Origin: Dryocosmus kuriphilus
Lineage: Eukaryota > Arthropoda > Insecta > Hymenoptera > Cynipidae
NCBI GenBank assembly: GCA_038277395.1
Contig: CM076193.1
Coordinates: forward strand, 180,663,335 to 180,727,334
Direction: 5' to 3'
DNA length: 64,000 bases
Shown here: positions 1 through 11,106 of the stretch, piece after piece
How positions within the stretch are numbered: position 1 is the first letter of the stretch
Layout of the letters: each line of letters begins with the position of its first letter
Made by a program: the position numbers and the translations under genes
Notes under the pieces: model-generated
Databases searched by the model: none
Told to the model about the DNA's origin: nothing
Seen by the model: only the letters and a program-made list of their open reading frames with translations

Positions 1-1142
1 TTTTTTTTTAATTGGGATTTAAAAAAAAAAAATTTAAAGGGTGTTTTTTCTCACAAAAAAAAATATTCCCACCCTTGAGTGAAAACTAAGCGTATTCTAA
101 AAAAAAAAAAAAAAAAAAAAAAATTTGACAAATCAAGAAAACCGCACCCCTGGTATTAAAAAACTTCTAAAAAAAAAACAACAAAAAATAAACTTTTAAA
201 AATTTCTAACCCCATTCCAACACAAAATTCCTTCAAACAAAAAGTGAAAAAAAAAAAAGTTTCAAAAAAAAAAAATTACAGGGAAAAAAAAACAAAAAAC
301 TTCAAAATTCTTCAAAAAAAAAATCATTAAAAAAAAAAAAAAACAAAATTTTCTTTGGAACAAAAAACAAAAATTTTCAAAAATTTTAATTCAAAAAAAA
401 AAGAAATTTTGCATCTATATGTTTTTATTTAAAACCAACAAAATTACAATTCACCACAACCAAACAGACAAAAAAAAAAACGAAATAAAAAATTTCGCCG
501 CTCTTTTTTACTTGAAAAAAAAAAAACAAAAAAACCAAAAACAAAAGTTTTTCATAAAACTTATTTCAAAAAAAATTTCAGAAATATAAATGGTAAAAAA
601 CAACCAATACCAAATTTTTACAAAAAAAAACAAAAACAAAATCATAAAAAAAAAGAAATAAACAAAAAAAAATAACCAAATCAAGTTCAAAATAAAAAAA
701 AAAAATGGAAAAAAAAATTAAAAAAAAAAAAAAATAAAATAAAAAAAAAAACAAAACAAAAAAAACGATCAAAATTGAAAAATTTGAAAAACCAAAAAAA
801 AAAAAAAAACAAAAAAATAAAAACACTTAAAAAATAAAAATAATCTGAAAAAAACAAAAAATAAACCTGGCAAAACCAAAATAATAAAAACATTAATAAA
901 CAAAAAAAAAAACCTTGTTAAAACAGGTAAATGAGAATATCTTAAAAAAAAGAAAACGAATATAAGAAAAAAAACCAAAACATAAATCATCAAATTACAA
1001 AAATAAAAAAAAAACAAAAAAAAAAAACAAATTTCAAGCAAAAAACCCCGCAAATCACAAATTTCAAAAAAAAAACTAAAAATCCACATTAAAAAAAAAA
1101 AAAAAAAAACAAAAAACTTCAAAAAAAAAAAATGGAAAAAAT

Positions 1143-1181
<39 letters not shown>

Positions 1182-2860
1182 AAAAAAACAATTTCTTTCC
1201 CGTTTTTTCAAAACAACTAACAAAAAAAAAAAAACTTAATGGCAAAAACGGTAAATTACCAGGACAAAAAGAAAAACCATCTCATATAAAAAATGAAACA
1301 ATAAAAAAAAAAAAAAAAAAATAACAAAAGATATTAAAGAAAAACAAAACAAAATAATAATTTGTATAAAAAATAACCAAAAACAAAATCCTAACCGTAT
1401 AAATAAAAGATAAAATTTAAAAACATTTATAAAAAAAAAGAAAACAAACATACAAAAAAACAAAATAAAAAAAAACATCCTACTAAAAACTCACACACCA
1501 CTCCCAAAAAAAAACATCATAGAAAATTAAAACAAAAAATTTAAAAAAATTCAAAAAAGACCACAAAAAAAAAACTGACGTTCACCAAGAAAAAAAAAAA
1601 TTCAAAAAAAAAAGTAAAAAAAAAATCAATAAAACACAAAGACTAATTTCCCGAAAAAAAACTAACAAAAAAACAAAAAAAACACCACACTCAATCTTTT
1701 TAAACTAAAACATTAAAATCAAAAATAAAAAAAAACCTTCAAAAACAAACAAAAAAAAAATATTAATAAAGCTCCTATTTACCCTCCCCATTAAAAAAAA
1801 AACTAAAAAAATTAACACAATCTCAACACAAAATAAAAACATATTCAAAACCAATAGGTAAAAAAATTAACAAAATGCATGCTAAACGATTAGTGAGACA
1901 TTTTTGTGTAAATATAACCCAAACACACGTAGTTCAACTTCGTAAACGTTTGATAAAAATATTAAAATATTAACAAAATAAAACCGAAACTTTGAAAAAT
2001 TAATTAAAAAAAAAACATGGTTTCTCATATAAAAAAAAACAAAAAAAAATTGAACTAAATACCATGGCTTTATCACATATTAATAGATACATAAAATAAT
2101 AACCGACTTTAAAGCTAAAACATGTTTATCTTAAATAAACAATATAAAAAGATTTTAAAACATAAAACTATACAAAACCTGATAAAACAAAAAGTTTTTT
2201 TTCCAAAAAGTTTATAACTTTTTAATCAAAAACAACACCCTAAAAAAAGAATTAAAACTAAAAATTAAAAACCGAAACTGCATGGAGTTTGCAACCAAAA
2301 TAACTTTCCAATTCCTAAAAATAGGCGGGCTAATAAAAATAATGTTTCAAAGTCAAAAAAGATTCCTCAATAACAAAAGGCCAAAGAAAAAAACAAAAAA
2401 AAAACCTATAAGAAAGGTCAAAACCCCTACGTTCCTTTTCAAAAAAAAAAAAAAAAAACTTCCTAAATAAAAGACATAATTAAAATAGGCAAAAGAAAGA
2501 AATCTTTTCACAACAAAATGTAATAAATAAAAAAAGAAAAAAAACACAAAGGATATAGATACAAAGAAAGAAAAATTGAAAGAAACCCTAAATAGCTAAA
2601 AAAAAAAAATAAACAAGTTGTAAAAATAAAAAAATACCATCCTAAACAATTTTTGTTCTCAAAAAACATTTTTTGATTCAAAAGAAAAAAAATCTTTTTG
2701 AAAAAATTATTTTCGAAAGCAAAAAAAAAATAAACTCATTTTAAAAAAAATTTATTTATCTCAAGAAAAAACGCGATCGCAAATTATAAAAAAAAAAAGA
2801 GTCCGTTCAAAAAACTATAATTCATAAATACTTTGTTTTGAAAAAAAGATTAAAAAACTT
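1..2860. repeat. A-rich low-complexity region
   Basis: The + strand is dominated by A-runs of 5-40 bases separated by short C/T-containing spacers; G is scarce and T-runs are short until about 2,860, where the composition switches to T-rich. Open frames here encode almost only Phe/Leu on the minus strand or Lys/Asn on the plus strand and are compositional artefacts. No gene or known repeat is recognisable. It may be a decayed AT-rich satellite or a poorly polished stretch of assembly. Confidence 0.7.
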
Positions 2861-4321
2861 TGTTTAAGTCTATTCAGGATCATTTTTTTACTTTTCGATA
2901 TTTTGTTTGATTATATTCTCATTTTTTCTGACAAAAGAAACCACTTTTTTTTTTTATCACTCTATGGATTACTTTAATCAATACTTCCGAGGAACTATAT
3001 TTGTTTTCGTTATCTTCTTTCCTTTTAAGAGATAGAAGGATTTAATTTTTAGATATGATAAATTGGCTCAATTTCGTTATGTTCTTTTTTTCTTCTATTA
3101 ATGATCTTTGAAATTAAAAATTCTTTTTTCTAAAGAACTAATGCTATCTAATGATTTTTGTAAAAACAAAGTTGTTCAAGTCAAAAAGATCTAGTGTAAG
3201 CACAATTCATGGGAAACTCTTAATAGAAATTTTTCGATTGTAAGTCATTCATTTTTCTTCCCAAAGCCCAGTAATCTTGTTTGTTAGGAATTTTAGCTTC
3301 TATATATTACACGGAATACTGCTTTATTTTCTTAACTATGATTATTCAAAAAAAATATCAAATTGATGATTTAGACAACATAAAAAGATCTTTAATATTT
3401 CCCTCTTATCACGAACAACTACATATTTAAATAGAATTTTGAATTAGAAAAGTCCGATTTTAAGCCATTGATTTTTGTTTTTCAAAGCCCAAGATTTTCT
3501 TTTAAAGTACTCTATTTTTAAATTTAGTATTTTAATGAATCCAAAATCGAAAAAACCAAAAGATTTATTTCCAAAAATAATCGATTTCGTGATAGTATTC
3601 CCATCTTATTTAAAAAGTGTGACACATATTAAAATGAATCAAAACACTCCACTATACCTCATTTAACGGCTATTGTAGACATCTACACGAAAGAATTCAA
3701 AAATCAATTTCCTACAAAAATAGAAACCCTATATTCAGAAAGTGGGAAGAAATTGATAAAAATTATGATTTTCTGTCAAAAAAAAAAGTGTCTGTGTTTC
3801 GCATAAGTTGTGGATAGAAAATGTAAATGGAATTCGAAATAAAGTAGTAAAAGATACTAAGGACATGCATAGTCGAGAGGAATTTTATTCAATCTGACAA
3901 GAAAAGAAATCGAAATTATCCAAACTTAGGTTGCAGAAATTTGAGGTCCTTTACATTTCGAAAATGATAAGCTCAAAAGTCTAATAAACTTATATTCTAA
4001 GATTAATCGTCCAGGAGTTTAAACGTGAAAACCAATATCTAGTCCTTCCTGTATTTGAAAGCATCAATAAATAAATCTATTTTTTGTTGATCAGGTTATT
4101 GATTAAAACGGTTAGACTACAACTTCCGCCATTGATGTTTAAAAAAAAATAATTTCAGTTTTATAAATTATACTTTTCGGATAATGTCTTTCAAATATTT
4201 GAAAGATTTGCCATATCTAATAATTTGGAATAAATGTGAATTTTTATGATATCCTTGTGAAATCTTTTTGAAATATTTGAGAAATCTTTTGAGATATGTT
4301 TTTTGCGATTAAAAAATGTTT
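2861..4321. other. AT-rich intergenic DNA, no gene recognised
   Basis: No coding sequence is recognised. Two loosely similar blocks near 3,225-3,300 and 3,455-3,530 share the arrangement 'cgatt-taag-cattcatttttc-ttc-caaagccca', which suggests a degenerate direct repeat with a spacing of about 235 bp. The rest shows nothing I can interpret. Confidence 0.4.
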
Positions 4322-5699
4322 ACATTCTTTCCATATAGGGAAAGAATTAGGATTTATGTAAAATTTGTGACCCCCCCCCCCCCCCCACCCCCCCCCCCAG
4401 TTTTTATCAAATCTCCACGTTTTGAGACCCCCTGAGTCAGAAAAAAATGGTTTTTACGACGGTGTATGTCTGTCCTGTTTGTTGTCGACGTTGTCGTTGT
4501 GTCGTTGTCGTCTGTGTCGGCTCGATAACTTTCGAAAGAGCACTTTACCACACTTTTTAAAGCGTAAAAAGAAAGTACGAGTTCTTTAACCAGCGGTTTT
4601 TGTTTTGACCAACGGTTATGCTTTTATCCATCAAAAAACGGTTTTCACAAAAAGGGAGAGAGGAGAAAAAAGTTCCATTTTTCCCGGCTAAACTATGTGA
4701 GATACAGTAAAAAATGTAAAGAAAGTAAAATTTTTTCATCTCAAAAAAATCTACAAATTTTGTCTTAACCGTTTTTTTATTGATAAAAAAAATAACGGTT
4801 TTTGTTTTTTAATGAAGAAAAACGCTATTAGAATTTAAAAACTCTGGTTTCCCGCCCAAAAATATTCCGTAGATATTACAAAAAGATGGTAAAGTACAAG
4901 GATGTTTCAATTCAGAGGAAAGATCTACAAATTTGTGTCTTAAAACCATTTCTTTGATACAAATCCAACGTGCGTTTATAGTTTTACTACAACATCAGAT
5001 AAAATGCGGTTCTATTCAACAAAAAATCTTACTCTAACAATTCTCATATTCTCGCCAATCATATGCAAGATACGAAAAAATGAATAATTAACACAAAGTT
5101 GTTCAACTCAAAAAGATTCTAAAAATTTGCTCTCCATCATTTTTTTTGAGCAGACGCGTAGTTTTTGAGCTTATTCGTGAAATAACGTTATGAAATATAA
5201 AGAAAGAAAACACATCTTTCAGCAAAAACTCTGCAAGTCTATGAGAAAATATTAACAAGCAGAATTGTACTTCACACTTGGAAAGAGCTAGACAAAAATT
5301 TAATTTATAAAGACTCATCGTTTTTACTTTTAAGAATCGAAATCCTGTATTGTTGAAAATTTGGAAATCACTCAAAGAAACTTGACCAACTCTACAATTT
5401 GTTTAAAAAAAGATGTAATTTATCGAGCGCGAAGCGAGATGTGTCATGATGAGAATGTATTCCTTAAGGGCGATAGTAGCCTTAAGATAAAATAATTTCT
5501 TTTGTCAATTTTGAATTTAACAAGGTTTTATACGATCCATAAACACCGAGCGGCGTTAGCGCGAGGTGAATTAAATCTATCGATGCGTCTGAAGCGCGAG
5601 GTGCCAACGAGACGCAGAACGCCCCAGACGCGCTCATACTTCGCGTCGAAGCGTGGGGCTGAGCGAATGTGCTCGCCGAAGCGGGCAGGATTTTTTTTT
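4322..5699 (+). mobile_element. Helentron-like non-autonomous repeat, copy 1
   Basis: This is a full-length member of the family best seen at 9,807-11,106. The 5' end is a degraded ACATTCT motif followed by a hairpin-like reverse copy. Then come the conserved block ending in GAGACCCCCTGAGTCAG (variant), a GTCGTTGTC-rich microsatellite block (about 4,480-4,520), the 'ataactttcgaaag' block, and several ~150-bp subrepeats (4,740-5,400) built on 'ctcaaaaagatctacaaattt'. A stem with CCTTAAG arms sits near 5,465-5,485. The GC-rich hairpin tail is decayed (GCGAAGCG, GCGTTAGCGC) and ends in a hairpin plus T-run at 5,680-5,699. There is no open reading frame of its own. The assignment to non-autonomous Helentrons is structural inference. 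Confidence 0.6.
4371..4398. repeat. poly-C tract (28 nt, one A)
   Basis: A run of C interrupted once by A replaces the segment that reads 'ctttcgcggatttcatgaa' in sister copies of the enclosing repeat. The tract therefore arose or expanded after insertion, or is a sequencing/consensus artefact. Confidence 0.85.
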
Positions 5700-8600
5700 G
5701 GTTAATCTATTCCATGATACATGGAATAGTCTTATTCTTATATTTAAAATGTCTGCACAAACTTCCGCATTTCTTACAATACAACTTGCATAACCTCGTC
5801 AACTTCTATTATAATATCATACAATTTTCCATTGTCCTCATTGATCGAAATAGGTACCATTAAACTATTTTTGTTCTTGTTTTACAAAATGTTTATTATT
5901 CACTCACTGCTCCATAAACTGATATTCTTCTCTTTCAAAATTAAAAAAAAAAAAATATATGTTTTCCTTTCTTAGTCTCAGAATTTTGTTTGGTCTGAAT
6001 TACTTGGGAGAACTTGAAGTAATTGGCACTGTGGGGCACGTTTACGGTTTTGGCTAGTTTCAGGTGCAAACCAAACTCGAGCCAGACATAAAGCACAGTC
6101 CAGCAAACCCATACAAGCAATAGTACTATATATTATGCTATTAAGCTATGCATATTTCTTCTCGTGCTCAATTTGGCTCTGTGTTTATATGTATAACGTA
6201 TGACACAGTGATATACGACCGTACGATTCTGTCTGAACTGTCGGCTGTATACTGACATGGACAGTTCGGCGGCGAAGCACGATAAATGACACGAATTTGT
6301 ACTCGTATTACTGCACCACATGTGCTTGAAACTTCATGCGTAACGCAGGAATAAGGTAACACTTGGTTGTCCTTCTCAACTATCACCTCATACTTTTCGA
6401 CAAGGAAAAATCCTGCGATTAGTTTCCTAAAGAATAACATCAAAAAATTGAAGAAACACTAAATTCTCACACAGCAAAACAATTCACGACTCATTCATTT
6501 CTAAGTCTATTTTGGTATAATTATACAGCTTAAAAAAATAAGTAGAGAAAATTAATATTTTATAATGATTAATCATATAAATTTACAACTATAATCAACT
6601 GCTTGGCTTTACATAACACAATTTATTATAATTATATGAATTTAGAAAAGCTTAAAAAATACTAAGTCTAAAATCCTCGATTCTAAAAAAAATTGTAGAA
6701 CTTGGTGTAGATTTTATAACATATTTGAGAACTGTTTACGTTTTTAGAATATTCGTTTCCAATGTAGCGCATACTATCAACCCTTTTTTTTTAATTTTTT
6801 AAAATATTTAAAAGATCCCGTTAAATCAGTTAAATTGGAAAATATGCATTACAGAAGAGACTCGGGTAAAAACAATAACATTGAAGTTTCAATTTGCTGT
6901 AATTAAACACCAGAGTCTAATTGAATGAGTTTGTTTTTCTGCCATTATACAATCGTAATAATTAATAATCCGATATAGCTTCCGAGATTCCAAACAAAGC
7001 TTAAATTATCCACCACAAAAGGCCCTTTATCATCTCACGTGCTGGCTATTTTCCATTAGTATGGAACTTTTTCCCCATGTTTCACGCGAGGTTTATGCAA
7101 ATGAACGCGCATAGTTCGTAAATCCGATAAAACATAATTTGCGAATATTGTACATTATTTTAAAAAATAGCTCGGATAATTTTACTTCAACCTGTGGCAA
7201 GTATATAATTATAGTACAAAAGATTATTATACACCAAGTCAGTTGTATACACATACACGATTTACAAAAATATTGTTTCGACACAAAGAAAACATTTTTT
7301 TGGAACCTCGAGCGAATTATCAAGCACGAAGAGTACTCTATTACATAATTTTTTATTCCCGTACAATATATTTTCTGCGTGCGATTTTCACTGAAAAGAA
7401 ATGCTAAGGGGACTATTAGCCATATGATATGAGTGATTGAGAGATTTCTGTCTGTATTCATATTTAATTATATTATGGTAATGTGTTTTCTGTGCTGCAA
7501 GAGGAATATAACACAACAACAAGTAACACATACTGCCCTAGACTCTTAATTTTTTAAAGATCAGTTCGAGTGGGATGTGAGAAAAATATAACCCCAAATT
7601 GCATTAGTATATAAAAACATCTTTTTCTCGGTTGATCTGGCTCATATAGATTTCATTAGAAAAACTTTTATTGGTAACGAATCATTAAATGCTACATGAT
7701 TCTACATTGTATTAGATGTCTAGTATGCCGGCCATTTCCACTATAGCTGTCGACTATAGCAAACTCTGGTATAGAAATATTCAGCCTTACTTGTTTCGAA
7801 CTTATGAACAGATACGAGTTTATAGGATACTTTGCGTATACAATATACATATTATTGGTCTATAACAAAAAAACCAAATAATTAACCATAATGGTATGCC
7901 TACAATAACCAGTCCGCGATGTGTGGTAGCTGAGCGAGCAATACAATATGGTTGAAAAAAGCGAGAATTATGCTTGCCCCATCCACTTGTCTTCTTTCAT
8001 CTGCTTTTGATCGGTTTTTCGACAGTACTTACAAGTATTTGGTATTGAAAAACTTTTCATATACTCTCATAGTTTGGGCGATCAAAAGCAGAGGAGTTTG
8101 TATATGATACGGGAAATTTGTGTAAGAATTTCGCGACATGAACAAGTACCTCGACAATCCAATATCCTAAATATTTCTCTAAGAATTCAGAAGCATCGAG
8201 AATCTCTGAAATTCTTACGAGAAATAACTGTGAAAACGTATTGAAGCTGAATGAAAATTAACGAGTTCGTACATCGATTTCTTTTTACTTCTATAACAAT
8301 ATTACTGTCAGCTACATAAATTTTATTTCTGAAAAACATTTGTCGAGATCTTTTATACTCCTCAGAGTTTAAAAATCTAATGATTCATTTCAACTCTAAA
8401 TCATGAAAATAGAATCAAATTTCTTAATCTGGTTTTATTAATACAATTAGTACAGAGGAGAATTACTTTCCTCCTGTCCAATTTACGCACTTCCTGAAGC
8501 GCGACATAAAAGTGCAATTAGTGTCCGAAATGTGATTAAATCCAGATGTCCAACCCGAGGACGATTACTTTTTCATTTTCCTGTCCATCTTTTTGGAAAA

Positions 8601-8990
8601 TAAGTGCCGAGCTGCCTACTGAGAAAAACTGCAATGGAAAGAAAAAAGCTGGATCGAAAATGGGCGGGGAAACGGGGACCCTTGACAGACTGTATGGCGC
8701 CCGAAGAAACGATCGGTTCAATCTCAAGCCAAACGAAAGCGGGAGATTGTGAAAAAAATTACGAACTAGGACTGATCCCCGTTGCTCGATTCGCGGGTAT
8801 AACGAAATTCTGAGGGAACTTTTCACGAAGGACCATAAAAAACGCATTTATTGAAAACCGGTCCAAACCGAAAATGCATCCGTGACAACCTTGAATCTCC
8901 GAAGGCTATGCCAATTATATCAGAAGGAGCGACAATGACTTGTCCGCAGGGTGAGAAAAAGGTACTTGGGACTCTCTCCCAATACACACA
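5700..8990. other. Apparently low-copy intergenic DNA, no gene recognised
   Basis: This 3.3 kb has more ordinary composition than its surroundings. It contains short open frames (for example 91 codons on the minus strand at 6,168-6,443 and 103 codons at 8,536-8,847), but none has a recognisable domain, codon pattern or conserved motif. No transposon ends are seen. It is the stretch most likely to hold undetected exons or regulatory DNA of a neighbouring host gene, although I see no positive evidence for one. Confidence 0.35.
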
Positions 8991-9020
8991 AAACACACAC
9001 ACCCCACCCCCCCCCCCCCC
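8991..9020. repeat. CA-rich microsatellite running into poly-C
   Basis: Alternating CA-type repeats pass directly into an uninterrupted C-run of about 15 nt. Short frames across it encode poly-Gly or poly-Pro and are spurious. Confidence 0.8.
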
Positions 9021-9504
9021 GTAAGATTTACTCATAGATTTTGAGTCTGTTTTTTAATTCATGACCTTGACCGTGATGTTGGTTGTTCCTGACGATATAA
9101 ACCACGAATTTTATGCGCCCATAAAATGATATTATTCATATGAGTAGTTGCGAGCGTCTCGCAGTCTTGATGTAAACCAAAGCACTGTATACTGATGCGT
9201 TTATTTCATACACAAAATGCGCCTCTCACAAGTTCATAATTACATAAATCCTATTCATTATTTAAGGTATCATGATTCACGCACGATTTTAATTATTGGT
9301 GTATACATATTCTGGAAATCACATAACAAGTGTATATAAAGATCATACTCCTCTTTACAAAATAGTAATATCAACTTAGCTAATTACTAGGAGGACCTTA
9401 TTCGGGTCCTACACAATATAAAAAAAAAGGGGGTCGATAATTAGATAATTCGAGTTGTAAAACGGAACCGATACTTACTCTACAAGACAATTTTCATGTA
9501 TCTA

Positions 9505-9760
9505 GAATCTTTCAACGTTTCGAGACCTATTCTCATCAGAAACATAATTGTTCAAAACTGAATTGAATCATCACGTGTAGTATGAAATTTATAGGTTAGA
9601 AAAATTAAAATTCATCATATTACAAATTTAGTTAATTGAAGTTTTAAATCATTGAAAATTAAGATTGTGATGGTAGCACGGTGGGCTTGAACTGAGTTTA
9701 AAGACAAGGTCAACCGAAATGGGATTTTTCTTGCTGATTTTGATAGTGTAGGACCGTCCT
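9505..9760 (-). repeat. Left arm of a ~6 kb inverted repeat
   Basis: Read on the minus strand, this block matches 14,958-15,520 read on the plus strand. Shared stretches include the ACATAATTGTT region, 'gtagtatgaaatttgta', 'aaattttaattt' and the 'actcagttcaag' block. The arms have diverged by substitutions and indels; the right arm is longer because of extra sequence. They flank the Helentron-like and fold-back cluster at 9.8-14.9 kb. They may be the inverted terminal repeats of one composite element, or two oppositely oriented copies of a Penelope-like terminal repeat. Confidence 0.7.
9518..9539 (-). ncRNA. Hammerhead-ribozyme-like core (left arm)
   Basis: On the minus strand the sequence reads CTGATGA, a short potential stem (partly eroded), then CTCGAAACG. 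CUGAUGA...GAAA is the invariant catalytic core of hammerhead ribozymes, which are known in terminal repeats of Penelope-like elements. The paired right-arm copy preserves the same core. Stems I and III were not verified, so this is a candidate only. Confidence 0.35.
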
Positions 9761-9806
9761 GAGTAATTTACAACAAAAATTGAAATCATCGGCGAGGCCG
9801 TTTTTT

Positions 9807-11106
9807 ACATTCTCATCTCAATGAGAAGGTATTAGATTTATGCAAAATTTGACTTTCGCGGATTTCATGAAATCTCCACGTTTTGAGACCTCCTGAATCC
9901 GAAAAAAATGTTTTTTACGACCGTGTCTGTCTGTCTGTTGGCGTTGTCGTCGTTGTCGTTGTCGTCGTTGTCGTCGTTGTCGTTGTCGTTGTCGTCTGTT
10001 CCCACGATAACTTTCGAAGGACAAATCGGATTGGATTGCGCTTTGGCACACTTCTTTAAGGTCCAAAAAGAAAGGACGAGTTCGTTAACCAGCGGTTTTT
10101 GCCCAACGGTTATGGTTTTATCCATAAAAAACGGTTTTCACAAAATCAAAAAATCCATTTTCCGGCTAAACTATCAGAGATAAAAAAAACGTGGGAAGAA
10201 AAATTGTTCACCTCAAAAAAATCTACAAATTTTGTCTTAACCGTTTTTTGATAAAATGAACGGTTTTTGTTTTAATCAAGAAAACGCTATTAAAATTTAA
10301 AAACTGTGGTTTCCCGCCAAAATATTCAAGATACCAAAAATGGTAAAGAACAAAGTTGTTCAACTTAAAAAGATCTACAAATTTTGTTTTAACCATTTTT
10401 TCATAAAATGCACGGTTTTTGTTTTAATCGATAAAACGTTATTAAAAATTAAAGATTTCAAATTTTCCGCCAAACTTGGAAGATACGAAAAATAATAATA
10501 AAAAAGTTTTCGTCTCTAAATTGTCTACAAATTTGCTCTCTATCATTTTTTTGATCAGAGCGAGTTTTTGAGTTTTTTGTGAAATATGTTATGAAATATA
10601 AAGAAAACCCTTTTCAGCAAAACTTTGCAAGATATGAGAAAAATTAACAAGCAGAATTGTTCACCTTGGAAATGCTAAAAATTTATTTATAAGACTCATC
10701 TTTTTACTTTTAAGAATCGAAACCTGTATTGTAAAAATTTGGAAAATCAAAAAGAGCTTTACCATTCTATAATGTGTTTTAAAGAAACGTAATTATCAGG
10801 CGAAGCGCGAGTGTCATGATGAGAATGTATTCCTTAAGGGGGGACAGAGCCTTAAGTAAAATAATTTCTTTTGTAATTTCTAATTTAAAGGTTTTTACGA
10901 TCTATAACACCAGCGCGTAGCGCGAGGGATAATCTATCAAACGCGAACGTGAGTGCCGTAAAAACGTATCGAGCGCGAAGCGCGAGTCAAATGTCGAGCG
11001 CAAAACGCGAGTGCCAACAGACGCGCGCCAAAGGCGCGCTCATACTTCGCGCGAAGCGCGCGCCGAGCGCGCGATGAGAATGTGCCCGCGTAGCGGGCAG
11101 ATTTTT
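9807..11106 (+). mobile_element. Helentron-like non-autonomous repeat, copy 2 (best reference copy)
   Basis: In order: a 5' terminal ACATTCTCATC (9,807), which folds with a following ATGAGAAGG; a conserved block 'gactttcgcggatttcatg'; a GTCGTC/GTCGTT microsatellite (9,940-9,998); and the block 'ataactttcgaagga...ggattgg'. Next come three to four ~150-bp subrepeats (10,200-10,650) alternating 'ctacaaattttgt', 'aacggtttttgttttaatc' and 'cccgccaa'. The tail contains a CCTTAAG-arm stem (10,830-10,856), then many GCGAAGC or GCGTAGC palindromes (10,800-11,070). It closes with GATGAGAATGT (the reverse complement of the 5' motif), the stem-loop GCCCGCGTAGCGGGC and AGATTTT. The 5' motif repeated inversely just upstream of a 3' stem-loop, plus a variable microsatellite block, is the pattern described for Helentron-associated (DINE-1-like) elements. 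No protein is encoded. Confidence 0.65.

Noticed and set aside
508..1478. Several minus-strand open frames of 60-158 codons
   Set aside because: They consist almost entirely of Phe/Leu/Val and follow the poly-A composition of the plus strand; no domain structure.
6133..6443. Overlapping minus-strand frames (91 and 62 codons) with several Cys, possibly a receptor or secreted-protein exon
   Set aside because: No recognisable motif, no convincing splice context, and both frames are equally plausible.
8536..8847. 103-codon minus-strand frame in GC-richer DNA
   Set aside because: Overlapped by open frames on the other strand; no domain recognised.
9908..10183. Ser/Leu-rich or Arg/Gln-rich frames in the GTCGTC blocks of the Helentron-like copies
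   Set aside because: Trinucleotide microsatellites are open in several frames on both strands; the frames are not conserved between copies.
10800..11106. CRISPR-like array of GC palindromes
   Set aside because: Repeat spacing is irregular, there are no unique spacers of constant length, and the palindromes lie in a dispersed eukaryotic repeat.
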